Assembly: GCF_900100955.1 (NCBI RefSeq) | Contig: NZ_FNCC01000026.1 | Coordinates: forward strand, 1-56,661 | DNA length: 56,661 nt | Source of the DNA: Lentzea fradiae | GTDB lineage: Bacteria; Actinomycetota; Actinomycetes; Mycobacteriales; Pseudonocardiaceae | Direction: 5' to 3' | Shown: piece after piece, positions 41,250 through 49,814 of the stretch | Layout of the letters: each line of letters starts with the position of its first letter | Numbering within the stretch: the stretch's first letter is position 1 | Translations under genes and position numbers: made by a program | The notes under the pieces: generated by a model | What the model was told of the DNA's origin: nothing | What the model saw: only the letters and a program-made list of their open reading frames with translations | Databases searched by the model: none

Positions 41250-41619
41250 CCCCCTTCCCGAGTGGCACGTCGAGGCCACGCCCACGTTCGTGATCAGCAC
41301 CGCCCTCGCCACGCGCGACTTCCAGGACGTCCACCACGACCGCGACCTCGCGGTCCGGCGCGGTTCGAAGGACATCTTCATCAACATCCTCACCACGACC
41401 GGGCTCGTGCAGCGGTACGTGACGGACTGGGCGGGTCCGGAGGCGCTGGTGCGGCAGATCAACGTGAGGCTCGGCGCCCCTTGCTTCGCCTACGACACCT
41501 TGAAGTTCTTCGGCCAGGTCGTCGAACGCCAGGAGCAGGACCTGACCATCGAGGTCGTCGGCAGGACGGCGCACGGCGACCACGTCACCGGAACCGTCCG
41601 GATCGAGGTGCCCGCGTGA
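41236..41619 (+). CDS. chsH1: ChsH1: MaoC-like enoyl-CoA hydratase subunit
   Basis: The 127-residue single hot-dog protein begins at GTG 41236 behind CTGGAGG. It contains STALATRDFQDVHHDRDLAVRRG, a hydratase-2-like motif with the catalytic Asp/His pair, and INILTTTGLVQRYVTDWAGP. It pairs with ChsH2 to hydrate the side-chain enoyl-CoA. The gene overlaps chsH2 by 14 bases, and its stop overlaps the ltp2 start (GTGA). Confidence 0.88.
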   Translation: MRIGDPLPEWHVEATPTFVISTALATRDFQDVHHDRDLAVRRGSKDIFINILTTTGLVQRYVTDWAGPEALVRQINVRLGAPCFAYDTLKFFGQVVERQEQDLTIEVVGRTAHGDHVTGTVRIEVPA

Positions 41620-42758
41620 ACGCCGCGATCGCCGGGATCGGCGCCACCGACTTCTCCAAGAACTCGGGCCGCAGCGAGTTGCAGCTGGCCGCCGAGGCCG
41701 CCCGGGCCGCATTGACGGATGCGGGCCTCGAACCGTCCGATGTGGACGGCCTGGTCACGTTCACGATGGACACCAACGCCGAGGTCGCGGTGGCGCGTGA
41801 GCTGGGCATCCCGGAGCTGACGTTCTTCAGCCGCGTCCACTACGGCGGCGGGGCGGCGTGCGCGACCGTGCAGCAGGCGGCGATGGCCGTCGAGACGGGG
41901 ATGGCCGAGGTCGTGGTGTGCTACCGGGCGTTCAACGAACGGTCCGGGCACCGGTTCGGCCAGGTGCAGACCGCGGCGGCGGCGAACATCGACAACAGCT
42001 GGTCCTACCCGATGGGGCTGGGAACCCCGGCCGCGATGGTCGCGATGTTCGCCCGCCGGTACATGCACGAGTACGGCGCCACCAGCGAGGACTTCGGCCG
42101 GGTCGCGGTCGTCGACCGCAAGCATGCCGCCACGAACCCGGACGCGTGGTTCCACGGCAGGCCGATCACCCTGGACGACCACCAGGCGTCGCGCTGGATC
42201 GCCGAGCCGTTGCGGCTGCTCGACTGCTGCCAGGAGAGCGACGGCGCAGTGGCGCTGGTCGTCACGTCCGCCGAACGGGCCCGCGACCTGCCGAACAAAC
42301 CCGCGGTCATCAGCGCGGCGGCCCAGGGCAGTGGCCGCGACCAGTTCACCATGACGAGCTACTACCGCGACGACCTGACCGGCCTGCCCGAGATGGGGGT
42401 GGTGGCACGGGGTCTGTGGCGGAGGTCCGGCATTGGTCCGTCCGATGTGGACGTGGCGGTGCTCTACGACCACTTCACGCCGTTCGTCCTGGTGCAGCTG
42501 GAAGAACTCGGGTTCTGCGGCAAGGGAGAGGCCAAGGACTTCGTCGCCTCCGGCGCGTTGGAGCTCGACGGCGCGCTCCCGCTCAACCCGCACGGTGGCC
42601 AGCTCGGTGAGGCTTACCTGCACGGCATGAACGGCATCGCCGAGGCCGTGCGGCAGGTGCGCGGCACCGCGGTGAACCAGGTCGCGGACGTCGAGCACGT
42701 CCTGGTCACCGCCGGTACCGGGGTTCCGACCAGCGGACTAGTCCTCGGTCAGGGATAG
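41616..42758 (+). CDS. ltp2: Ltp2: thiolase-like retro-aldolase of the steroid side chain
   Basis: The 380-residue protein has a thiolase fold of the SCP-x class: IAGIGATDFSKNSGRSELQLAAEAARAAL, YGGGAACATVQQAAMAVE, LLDCCQESDGAVALVVTS and LNPHGGQLGEAYLHGMNGIAEAV. It lacks the classical biosynthetic-thiolase cysteine context and is the known partner of the ChsH2 DUF35 domain. It splits the hydroxylated C22 side-chain CoA to propionyl-CoA and the 17-keto steroid. It is the last gene of the operon; its 3' end overlaps the convergent MaoC gene by 21 bases. Confidence 0.9.
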   Translation: MNAAIAGIGATDFSKNSGRSELQLAAEAARAALTDAGLEPSDVDGLVTFTMDTNAEVAVARELGIPELTFFSRVHYGGGAACATVQQAAMAVETGMAEVVVCYRAFNERSGHRFGQVQTAAAANIDNSWSYPMGLGTPAAMVAMFARRYMHEYGATSEDFGRVAVVDRKHAATNPDAWFHGRPITLDDHQASRWIAEPLRLLDCCQESDGAVALVVTSAERARDLPNKPAVISAAAQGSGRDQFTMTSYYRDDLTGLPEMGVVARGLWRRSGIGPSDVDVAVLYDHFTPFVLVQLEELGFCGKGEAKDFVASGALELDGALPLNPHGGQLGEAYLHGMNGIAEAVRQVRGTAVNQVADVEHVLVTAGTGVPTSGLVLGQG

Positions 42759-43571
42759 CACCGCGTCGGCGAGGACGGGACGGTCTCCGGCCGAGGTCAG
42801 CACGACCAACCGGCGACCGTCCCTCCACACCCGAGTGGTCAGGGTCTCGCCGGGGAACACCACGCCGGCGAACTTCGCGCCGAACGACGCCACCTGCTCC
42901 GGCCCGTCGAGCACCGTCTCGACCACGGCCCGGCACACCACCCCGTACGTGCACAGGCCGTGCAGGATCGGCGCGTCGAACCCGGCGCGCCGCGCGAACT
43001 CCGGGTCGGCGTGCAGCGGGTTGCGGTCGCCGCACAACCGGTACAGGTATGCCTGCTGGGGCAGCGTCGGTGTGTCGATGACGAAGTCCGGCTCGCGGCC
43101 GGGCACGTCGACCTTGCCGGACGGCCCGCGCTCGCCGCCGAACCCGCCCTCGCCGCGGGCGAAGATGCTGGACCGCGTGGTGAACAACGCGGTGCCGTCC
43201 GGAGCCACGGCCGTGGCCTCCTGCACGATGACCGCGGCCTTGCCCTTGTCCCACACGTCCGAGATGCGGGTGCGCAGCACGGCTTTGCCCTCGGCGGGCA
43301 GCGGCGAGTGCACGGCGATCTCCTGCGTGCCGTGCAGCACCCGCGCCAGGTCGATGTCGACTCCGGGGAACGCCACGGCGGGCGGTGCGGTCTCGTGGAA
43401 CCGCGGCGCGACGACGCCGAACGTCGGCAGGACCCGCAAGCCCTCCTCGTAGACGTACCGGAGCTCGGTGGCGCCCAGGGCCAGGTGGTAGAGCAGGACG
43501 TCCGAGTGCGTCCAGGTGAACTCGACCTCGGGCAGCTCCGCCCCGATCGCGACGGACGGGTCGATCGGCAT
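42738..43571 (-). CDS. MaoC-family enoyl-CoA hydratase, Rv3538/ChsH3-like
   Basis: The 277-residue protein has two hot-dog folds. The first starts ELPEVEFTWTHSDVLLYHLALGA. The second carries the hydratase-2 motif YRLCGDRNPLHADPEFARRAGFDAPILHGLCTYG. In mycobacteria the equivalent gene (Rv3538) lies beside kstD and acts on steroid side-chain enoyl-CoAs. Here it is the last gene of the kstD-kshA-kshB operon, 10 bp after kshB, so the substrate is inferred from position. GFGGERGPSGKVDVPGREPD links the two folds. Confidence 0.85.
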   Translation of the reverse strand: MPIDPSVAIGAELPEVEFTWTHSDVLLYHLALGATELRYVYEEGLRVLPTFGVVAPRFHETAPPAVAFPGVDIDLARVLHGTQEIAVHSPLPAEGKAVLRTRISDVWDKGKAAVIVQEATAVAPDGTALFTTRSSIFARGEGGFGGERGPSGKVDVPGREPDFVIDTPTLPQQAYLYRLCGDRNPLHADPEFARRAGFDAPILHGLCTYGVVCRAVVETVLDGPEQVASFGAKFAGVVFPGETLTTRVWRDGRRLVVLTSAGDRPVLADAVLSLTED

Positions 43572-43581
43572 CCAGCACCCC

Positions 43582-44544
43582 TCACTCGTAGGTGATCTTC
43601 ACCGTGTCGGTGACCGGGACCGACTGGCACGCCAGCACGATGCCGTCGGCGATGTCCTCGGGGTCGAGCACGTCGTTGTCGAGCATCTTGACCTCGCCCT
43701 CGACCAGCCGGCACGCGCACGCGCTGCACGCGCCCTCCCTGCACGAGTACGGCGCGTCGAGCCCTTTGTCCAGCAACAGGTCCAGCAGCTTCGTCCGGGC
43801 GGGCCACGGGAACCGGTGCCGCTCGCCGTCCAGCTCGACCTCGACGACCGCGTCCGGCCGGTCGCTCGCCACCGGCTTCACGGAGGCGAACGGGTCGCTG
43901 GACAGCGATACGAACTTCTCCACGTGCACCACCGGGACGTCGTGCAACGCCTTACGTGCGGCTTCCATGAACGGCGCCGGTCCGCACACGAACGCTTCGT
44001 CACACGGCCGGACGAACGCCCGCAGCCCGTGCGGCAACCCCTGCACCGACTCCAGCCAGTGCACGACGGTGAGCCGTTCCGGATGCTCGCGCGTCAGCGC
44101 GTCCAGTTCGCGCGCGAAGATCACCGACGACTCGTCGCGGTTGGCGTAGAACAGGAACACGCTCCCGGAACCCTGATGGAGCACCGCCCTGATGATCGAC
44201 ATGACCGGCGTGATCCCGCTGCCCGCGGCGAAGGCGAGCAGCGAGGAGTCCAGCGACGACGGCGTGAACACCCCGGCCGGTGCCAGCACGTCCAGCTCCA
44301 TGCCGACCTTCAGGGCGGAACACATCCACGCCGACCCGTAGCCGTCCGGCGTGCGCTTCACGGTGATCTTCAACGGCTCGCCCGGCGCGCTGGACAGGGA
44401 GTAGCAGCGCGCCACCTCACCCGCCCGCACGGTCAGGAACTGGCCCGGCCGTGGCGTGAAATCCGCCCCCGACAACACGAACGAGCGTGCGTCCGCGGTC
44501 TCCTCGATCACGGCGTCGACCCGCACCCGGTGCACCTCAGCCAT
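43582..44544 (-). CDS. kshB: KshB: reductase of 3-ketosteroid 9-alpha-hydroxylase
   Basis: The 320-residue protein has an FAD domain (ARCYSLSSAPGEPLKITVKRT), an NAD domain (LLAFAAGSGITPVMSIIRAVL, then DEAFVCGPAPFMEA) and a C-terminal plant-type [2Fe-2S] ferredoxin (APYSCREGACSACACRLVEG, fourth Cys in VLACQS). It passes electrons from NADH to the Rieske oxygenase KshA. It follows kshA with a small gene between, and overlaps that gene by eight bases. A general oxygenase reductase is possible, but the context makes KshB very likely. Confidence 0.9.
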   Translation of the reverse strand: MAEVHRVRVDAVIEETADARSFVLSGADFTPRPGQFLTVRAGEVARCYSLSSAPGEPLKITVKRTPDGYGSAWMCSALKVGMELDVLAPAGVFTPSSLDSSLLAFAAGSGITPVMSIIRAVLHQGSGSVFLFYANRDESSVIFARELDALTREHPERLTVVHWLESVQGLPHGLRAFVRPCDEAFVCGPAPFMEAARKALHDVPVVHVEKFVSLSSDPFASVKPVASDRPDAVVEVELDGERHRFPWPARTKLLDLLLDKGLDAPYSCREGACSACACRLVEGEVKMLDNDVLDPEDIADGIVLACQSVPVTDTVKITYE

Positions 44545-44776
44545 CGGCGACCTCCAGCGTCCCGTCCCGCACGGCCTTCTCGATGCTGTCGCGCAACCTC
44601 AGGCAGGTCGGCACCAGCGCCGCTCTACGGCCGCACAGTTCCGGGCAGTCGCGGGTGTCGGAGAGCCACTGCACGCTCGTGTGCTGAGGGCTGTTCTTCT
44701 TGACGAGAACCAGGTTCCCGCAGTCGCAGACCACCGGCACCATGCCGCCGCGCAGGAACTCGTCGCGCTCGCTCAC
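44537..44776 (-). CDS. Small Cys-rich protein between kshA and kshB
   Basis: The 79-residue product begins at GTG 44776, overlapping the kshA stop (GTGA), and ends eight bases inside kshB. It has MVPVVCDCGNLVLVKKNSP, then LSDTRDCPELCGRRA and VPTCLRLRDSIEKAVRDG. Five cysteines are present (CxC, CxxxC and a single), consistent with a zinc or iron-sulphur knuckle, though no known ferredoxin or rubredoxin pattern fits. Double coupling to the hydroxylase subunits suggests an accessory or metal-trafficking role for KshA. That is inference; the family is not recognised. Confidence 0.7.
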   Translation of the reverse strand: MSERDEFLRGGMVPVVCDCGNLVLVKKNSPQHTSVQWLSDTRDCPELCGRRAALVPTCLRLRDSIEKAVRDGTLEVADG

Positions 44777-45903
44777 GTCGCCTGCTCCTGTTGCTGGGCG
44801 AGGTTCTCGGCGACCTCCTTCTCCCACACCTCGACGGCGCGGCTCGTGTCGACCTCGAACTCGAAGCGCCGCACCATGTCCTCGGTGACGTCCTCGACGT
44901 CGACGTAGAACTGCTCGTACCAGCGCCGGAGCTGGTAGACCGGCCCGTCCTCCTCGCACAGCAACGGGTTGTCGATGCGGGTCTTGTTCTGCCAGATCTC
45001 CACGTCCTGGAGGAACCCGACCCCGATGCCGCGGGCGAACTTGGCCGCGATCTTGTCGGCGTGCACGTCGTCGACCCCGGGCAGCTTCTTCACGATCGCG
45101 CCCCACTGGAGCTTGAACGACGTCGGCGAGATCGGGTAGTGGCAGTTGATCAGGACCGTCTCGATCTCCAGTCCCTTGTAGTCGTTCCACAGGTAGTCGA
45201 TCATGTACGACGGCCCGTAGTACGCGGCCTCCGAACGGACCTCGACGTCACCGGTGTAGTTCGAGCCCATCGCGACGTCCGGACGGCCCCGCGTGGTCAG
45301 GTACTGCGCGGCGACGTGGCCCTCCATCACGTTCTTGAAGTACGTCGGGAACGCGAAGTGGATGTAGAAGAAGTGGGCCATGTCGACGACGTTGTCGATG
45401 ATCTCGCGGCAGTTCGCGCCGTCGATCACCACCGAGTCCCACGTCCAGTTGCTCCACTCGTCGGAGAACGCGGCGTCGATGCGCGGGATCGTGACGTGCT
45501 CGGGCGGCGGGTTGCCCTGCGGGTCGTTCCAGACGAAGAGCTGCTTGTTCTCCTCCAGCGTGATCCACGACCGCGTGCGTGCCCGCAGCGGAACGCGCTT
45601 GGCGTACGGGATGTCGACGCACCGGCCGTTGCCCGCCCAGCGCCAGTCGTGGAACGGGCAGGCGATGGTGTCGCCCTTGACCGTGCCCTGGGTGAGGTCG
45701 CCGCCCATGTGCCGGCAGTACCCGTCGAGCACGTTGATCTTGCCGTCGGCGGTCGCGAACACGACGAGCTTGGTGCCGAACGCCTCGACGGCGTGCGGCT
45801 TGCCGTCGCGGAAGGTGGAAGCCAGCCCGAGGCAGTGCCAGCCGCGCGCGAACCGCGCCGGAGGTGCCCCGGAGTCGATCGTGCGTACGGCGTCCTGCGT
45901 CAT
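44773..45903 (-). CDS. kshA: KshA: Rieske oxygenase of 3-ketosteroid 9-alpha-hydroxylase
   Basis: The 376-residue protein has a Rieske [2Fe-2S] domain with CRHMGGDLTQGTVKGDTIACPFHDW (CxH and CxxH ligands) near residue 67. The catalytic domain has the mononuclear-iron region DNVVDMAHFFYIHFAFPTYFKN. GWHCLGLASTFRDGKPHAVEAFGTKLVVF at the start is also KshA-like. It hydroxylates C9 of 3-ketosteroids, which with KstD opens ring B. The ATG overlaps the kstD stop by ATGA, so it is coupled to KstD, its partner in the pathway. Confidence 0.93.
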   Translation of the reverse strand: MTQDAVRTIDSGAPPARFARGWHCLGLASTFRDGKPHAVEAFGTKLVVFATADGKINVLDGYCRHMGGDLTQGTVKGDTIACPFHDWRWAGNGRCVDIPYAKRVPLRARTRSWITLEENKQLFVWNDPQGNPPPEHVTIPRIDAAFSDEWSNWTWDSVVIDGANCREIIDNVVDMAHFFYIHFAFPTYFKNVMEGHVAAQYLTTRGRPDVAMGSNYTGDVEVRSEAAYYGPSYMIDYLWNDYKGLEIETVLINCHYPISPTSFKLQWGAIVKKLPGVDDVHADKIAAKFARGIGVGFLQDVEIWQNKTRIDNPLLCEEDGPVYQLRRWYEQFYVDVEDVTEDMVRRFEFEVDTSRAVEVWEKEVAENLAQQQEQAT

Positions 45904-47471
45904 GGCGTTCCTCCAGAGATGTCGAGTCCGGCGAGGTACCCGAACGTCATCGCCGGTCCGAGGGTGGCGCCCGCGCCCGCGTAGGAGCGGCCCATGACGG
46001 ACGCGCTGGTGTTGCCCGCGGCGTAGAGGCCCTCGATGACCGTGCCGTCCTCGCGCAGCACCCGTGCGCGGGTGTCGGTGCGCAGGCCGCCCTTCGTGCC
46101 GAGGTCGCCGGGCACGATCTTCACCGCGTAGAACGGCCCGGTGGTCAGCGGCGCCAGGTTGGGGTTCGGCAGGTTCCGGGGATCGCCGTAATAACGGTCG
46201 TACGCGCTGTCACCGCGGTGGAAGTCGGCGTCCTTCCCGTCCACGGTCAGGGTGTTGAACCGGCGAACCGTCTCGATGAGCTCCGGCAGGTCCGCCTCCT
46301 GGGCGAGTTCGGCGATGGTGGGCGCGGTGAGCACGACGTCCTTCCAGCGCCGGGGGAGCGCACGGCGCGGCGGAACACCGCAGAACGGGTACCGGCCGCG
46401 GTAGTCGTGGTCGAAGACCAGCCAGGTTTCACCGGTCATCGCGTTGACCACGTCGATGTACGGCGCGGCCTCGTTGACGAACCGGCGGCCGGTCTTGTCG
46501 ACGAGGATGCAACCGGGCAGGGAACGCTCCGCCAGCAGGAAGAACGGGCCACGCGGGAGCGGGACGGACGGGCCCCACCAAGCCTCGTCCATCAACGCGA
46601 CGGACCCGCCCGCCCGCACACCGGCCTCGATGCCGTCACCGGTGTTCGCCCGTGCGCCGACGGTCCACTCCGTGCCGATGCCCTGATGCTGCTTGCGGAG
46701 CTGCTCGTTGTGCTCGAAACCGCCCGACGCCAGCACCACGTGGTTCGCCGAGATGATCCGGCCGTCCGCCACGATGCCGGCCACCCGGCCGTTCTCCTGG
46801 TGCAGGTCGGTCATCGGGGTGTTCAGCCTGACCTCGACGCCCGCCGCCTTGAGCCCCGCGCGCAGGCCCGCGGTGAGCGCCTGACCCATCGTGAGGCGCC
46901 GTCCGGGCAGGAACCGTCGTCCGAAGACCTTGGCGGCGGTGAGCAGGCCGCGCGGGTGGCGGCTGATCAGGTTCAGCCAGCGGTAGTCGGTCTGGGTGAT
47001 CACGATGCCCGCCGGGGTGGGCACGTACGGGGGTTCGAGGTCCGCGATCTCGTCGCCGAGCAGCTTCGCGTTGAACGGCAGCGGTTCGACGGACCGGCCG
47101 CGTGGCTGCCCACCAGGCGCTTCGGGGTAGTAGTCGGCGTAGTCGGTGACCCAGCGGAACCTCAACGGCGTGTGCTTCCGGACGAACGCGAGCATCTCCG
47201 GTCCGGCGTCCAGGAACGCCTCCCGCAGCTCCGCCGGGACGTCCGGGGCGATGTGCGCCAGGTAGGTCCTCGCCCGCTCCGGCGAGTCGGGCACGCCGCT
47301 CGCGGCGACCACCGCGTTGCCGGGCACCCAGATGCCACCGCCGGACCGCGCCGTCGACCCGCCGTAGCGCCCGGCCTTCTCCACGACCAGGGTCCGCAGG
47401 CCGCGCACAGCGGTGCAGAGCGCGGCCGTCATGCCCGCCGCGCCACTGCCGACGACGATCACGTCGTACAT
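45900..47471 (-). CDS. kstD: KstD: 3-ketosteroid delta-1-dehydrogenase
   Basis: The 523-residue flavoprotein begins MYDVIVVGSGAAGMTAALCTAVRG, a dinucleotide-binding fold. It ends with IEGLYAAGNTSASVMGRSYAGAGATLGPAMTFGYLAG, the KstD C-terminal signature that includes the conserved Tyr-x-Gly region. GRRFVNEAAPYIDVVNAM is also typical. It introduces the C1-C2 double bond in ring A. It heads the leftward operon that continues into kshA, and its promoter shares a KstR-like site with the divergent hsa operon. The second FAD gene at 47586 is a related but distinct protein. Confidence 0.92.
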   Translation of the reverse strand: MYDVIVVGSGAAGMTAALCTAVRGLRTLVVEKAGRYGGSTARSGGGIWVPGNAVVAASGVPDSPERARTYLAHIAPDVPAELREAFLDAGPEMLAFVRKHTPLRFRWVTDYADYYPEAPGGQPRGRSVEPLPFNAKLLGDEIADLEPPYVPTPAGIVITQTDYRWLNLISRHPRGLLTAAKVFGRRFLPGRRLTMGQALTAGLRAGLKAAGVEVRLNTPMTDLHQENGRVAGIVADGRIISANHVVLASGGFEHNEQLRKQHQGIGTEWTVGARANTGDGIEAGVRAGGSVALMDEAWWGPSVPLPRGPFFLLAERSLPGCILVDKTGRRFVNEAAPYIDVVNAMTGETWLVFDHDYRGRYPFCGVPPRRALPRRWKDVVLTAPTIAELAQEADLPELIETVRRFNTLTVDGKDADFHRGDSAYDRYYGDPRNLPNPNLAPLTTGPFYAVKIVPGDLGTKGGLRTDTRARVLREDGTVIEGLYAAGNTSASVMGRSYAGAGATLGPAMTFGYLAGLDISGGTP

Positions 47472-47493
47472 CGCACCTCCCGGATGCCGAGAC

Positions 47494-47507
47494 TAGAACA
47501 GGTTATA
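47494..47507. promoter_or_regulatory. KstR-type operator in the kstD/hsa divergent promoter
   Basis: TAGAACAGGTTATA fits TnnAACnnGTTnnA. It overlaps a leftward TATAAC (47507-47502) and a rightward TATAGT (47504-47509), so one bound repressor could close both promoters. Confidence 0.75.
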
Positions 47508-47561
47508 GTTCTGAGCCGGTTTGGCGCTATGGTGTAGGAGTTCCAGCCAAGAAGGCCCACC

Positions 47562-47575
47562 AAGAACCTGTTTCT
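47562..47575. promoter_or_regulatory. Weaker KstR-like site before the hsa operon
   Basis: AAGAACCTGTTTCT keeps the AAC-N2-GTT core and the AGAAC arm but lacks the outer T and A of the consensus. It ends one base before the GGAGG ribosome site of the 47586 gene. Confidence 0.5.
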
Positions 47576-47585
47576 GGAGGGGTGT

Positions 47586-49040
47586 GTGGAGGTCATCGCG
47601 GACGTCGTGGTCATCGGTTTCGGCGCGGCGGGCGCGTGCGCCGCCATCGAGGCCGCGGCGACCGGCGCGTCCGTGGTGGTGCTCGACCGGTTCGCCGGAG
47701 GCGGCGCGACCGCGTTGTCCGGCGGCGTCGTGTACGCGGGTGGCGGGACGCGGCAGCAGGGGGAGGCCGGAGTCGCCGACTCGGTCGAGGCGATGGAGTC
47801 CTACCTGCGCACGGAGGTGCGGGACGCGGTGTCCGAGGCGACGCTGCGCCGGTTCTGCGAGGACAGCGCCTCGATGCTGGCCTGGCTGGAGGAGCAGGGC
47901 GTGCCGTTCTCGTCGGCGGTCTGCCCGTTCAAGACGTCCTACCCGACCGACGACTACTACCTGTACCAGTCCGGCAGCGAGGACGCGTGGCCCGACCCGG
48001 CCCCGCGCGGGCACCGGACCAAGGCGAAAGGCACGTCCGGCGGGGTCTTCTTCGCGCGGCTGGCCGAATCCGCACGTCGGTCGGGCGCTCGGGTCCTGAC
48101 GCAGACGCGCGCGGTCGAGTTGGTCGTGGACGGCCGGGTGACGGGTGTGCGGTGCCGCACCTTGACCGGCCTGCCGAAACTGCTGCACGGCCTGCTGTCG
48201 AAAGCGGGCGCGAAGCCGTGGCTCTACTACCCGCCGCTCGGCAGGAAGCTGTTCGGGCCGGCGGCCTGGCTGGAACGCTTCAGCCGTCCGCGCACCGTGA
48301 CCGCCCGGCGAGGCGTGGTCATCGCCGCTGGTGGCTTCATCGCGAACCGGGAGATGGTGCGGGAGCACGCTCCGGCGCACCGCGGCGGTCTCGCGCTGGG
48401 CACTCCCGGTGACGACGGCGCCGGAATCCGGCTCGGTGTCGCGGCCGGCGGCAAGACCGCGCGGATGGACAAGGTGTCGGTGTGGCGGTTCGTGACGCCG
48501 CCCAGCGCGTTGCAGCGCGGCGTGCTGGTGGACGCCGACGGGCAGCGGTTCGGTGACGCCACCCGGTACGGCGCGGCCATCGGTGACGAGATCGTCCGGC
48601 GTGGCGGCAAGGCGTGGCTGCTGGTCGACGACGACATCCTGCGCGTCGCGCGGGCGCAGGTGCGGACTCAGACCGCGCCGTTCCAGCGTTGGCAGGCGCG
48701 CTACCTGCTGAACCGCGGCCTGGTGACCGCGCCGACCGTCGAGGAGGTCGCGGACAAGGCCGGAATCGGTGTGCCCGAACCGTTCGGGACGCCGCCCTAC
48801 TCGTTGATCGACGTGTCGGTGCGCGGCGGGTTCGGCTACCCGTGCCCGATGCTCACGCTCGGCGGGCTCGTCGTCGACGAGGACACCGGTCAGGTGCGCG
48901 GAGTCCCCGGTCTCTACGCGGCCGGGCGGTCGGCGGTCGGGCTGTGCTCGGAGTCCTACGTGAGCGGGCTCGCGCTCGCCGACTGCGTCTTCTCCGGTCG
49001 CCGGGCAGGACAGCACGTTGTGAAGGAGGACAGGTGCTGA
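47586..49040 (+). CDS. FAD-dependent steroid-cluster oxidoreductase, KstD/fumarate-reductase-like paralogue
   Basis: The 484-residue flavoprotein has ADVVVIGFGAAGACAAIEAAATG at the N-terminus, GATALSGGVVYAGGGT and the C-terminal LYAAGRSAVGLCSESYVSGLALADC. It is related to KstD, but its C-terminal active-site segment differs (no YAGAGATLGP). A role as a second steroid dehydrogenase acting on another double bond is therefore possible but unproven. GTG 47586 follows GGAGG. Its stop overlaps the hsaE start by seven bases, so it is made with the ring-degradation enzymes. Confidence 0.75.
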   Translation: MEVIADVVVIGFGAAGACAAIEAAATGASVVVLDRFAGGGATALSGGVVYAGGGTRQQGEAGVADSVEAMESYLRTEVRDAVSEATLRRFCEDSASMLAWLEEQGVPFSSAVCPFKTSYPTDDYYLYQSGSEDAWPDPAPRGHRTKAKGTSGGVFFARLAESARRSGARVLTQTRAVELVVDGRVTGVRCRTLTGLPKLLHGLLSKAGAKPWLYYPPLGRKLFGPAAWLERFSRPRTVTARRGVVIAAGGFIANREMVREHAPAHRGGLALGTPGDDGAGIRLGVAAGGKTARMDKVSVWRFVTPPSALQRGVLVDADGQRFGDATRYGAAIGDEIVRRGGKAWLLVDDDILRVARAQVRTQTAPFQRWQARYLLNRGLVTAPTVEEVADKAGIGVPEPFGTPPYSLIDVSVRGGFGYPCPMLTLGGLVVDEDTGQVRGVPGLYAAGRSAVGLCSESYVSGLALADCVFSGRRAGQHVVKEDRC

Positions 49041-49804
49041 CCACGCAGAACAGGGAGGCCGCCGCCGAGCTGCTGAGGACGGCCGAACGCGACCGCGTGC
49101 CGATCAAGCCGCTCGTCGAGCTGTTCCCGGAGATCGACGTGGTGGACGCGTACGAGATCCAGCTGCTCAACGTCCGCCACCGCAACCGCGACGTGATCGG
49201 CCACAAGGTCGGCCTGTCGTCGCTCGCGATGCAGAAGATGATGGGCGTCGACGAACCCGACTACGGCCACCTGCTCGACGACATGCAGCTGCACGGCACG
49301 GCGGACTCGTCGGCGTACCTCTACCCGCGGGTGGAGGTGGAGATCGCGTTCCTGCTCGGCCGCGACCTGCCCGGCGAGGGCTGCACGGTCGAGGACGTGC
49401 TGGCCGCCACCGAGTTCGTCGCCCCGGCCATCGAGCTGATCGACAGCCGGATCGAGAACTGGCGGATCGGCCTCCAGGACACCATCGCGGACAACGCGTC
49501 GTCGGCCGGGTTCGTGCTGGGCGACGCGCGCGTACGCCCGTCCGAACTGGACATCGGCGCGGTGGTGGCGACCTTGCGGCGCAACGGTGAGGTGGTCGCC
49601 GAGGGACGCGGTGACGCCGTGCTCGGCGATCCGGCGGTCGCCGTGGCGTGGCTCGCGCAGAAGGTCGCGGGTTTCGGCGTCCGGCTGCTCGCGGGTGACG
49701 TCGTGCTGCCCGGCTCGTGCACCCGCGCGATCGACGCCGGGCCGGGAGACGAGTTCCACGCCGAGTTCACCGGGCTCGGTTCCGTCGATCTGAAGTTCGA
49801 GTGA
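49034..49804 (+). CDS. hsaE: HsaE: 2-hydroxyhexa-2,4-dienoate hydratase
   Basis: The 256-residue protein is a DmpE/MhpD-type hydratase: VDAYEIQLLNVRHRNRDVIGHKVGLSSLAMQKMMGV, then YPRVEVEIAFLLGRDLPGEGCTVEDV and FVAPAIELIDSRIENW. It adds water to the C6 dienoate released by HsaD, giving 4-hydroxy-2-oxohexanoate. GTG 49034 is preceded by AAGGAGGA. It precedes hsaG by 10 bp. Confidence 0.9.
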   Translation: MLTTQNREAAAELLRTAERDRVPIKPLVELFPEIDVVDAYEIQLLNVRHRNRDVIGHKVGLSSLAMQKMMGVDEPDYGHLLDDMQLHGTADSSAYLYPRVEVEIAFLLGRDLPGEGCTVEDVLAATEFVAPAIELIDSRIENWRIGLQDTIADNASSAGFVLGDARVRPSELDIGAVVATLRRNGEVVAEGRGDAVLGDPAVAVAWLAQKVAGFGVRLLAGDVVLPGSCTRAIDAGPGDEFHAEFTGLGSVDLKFE

Positions 49805-49814
49805 GGTGACTCGG

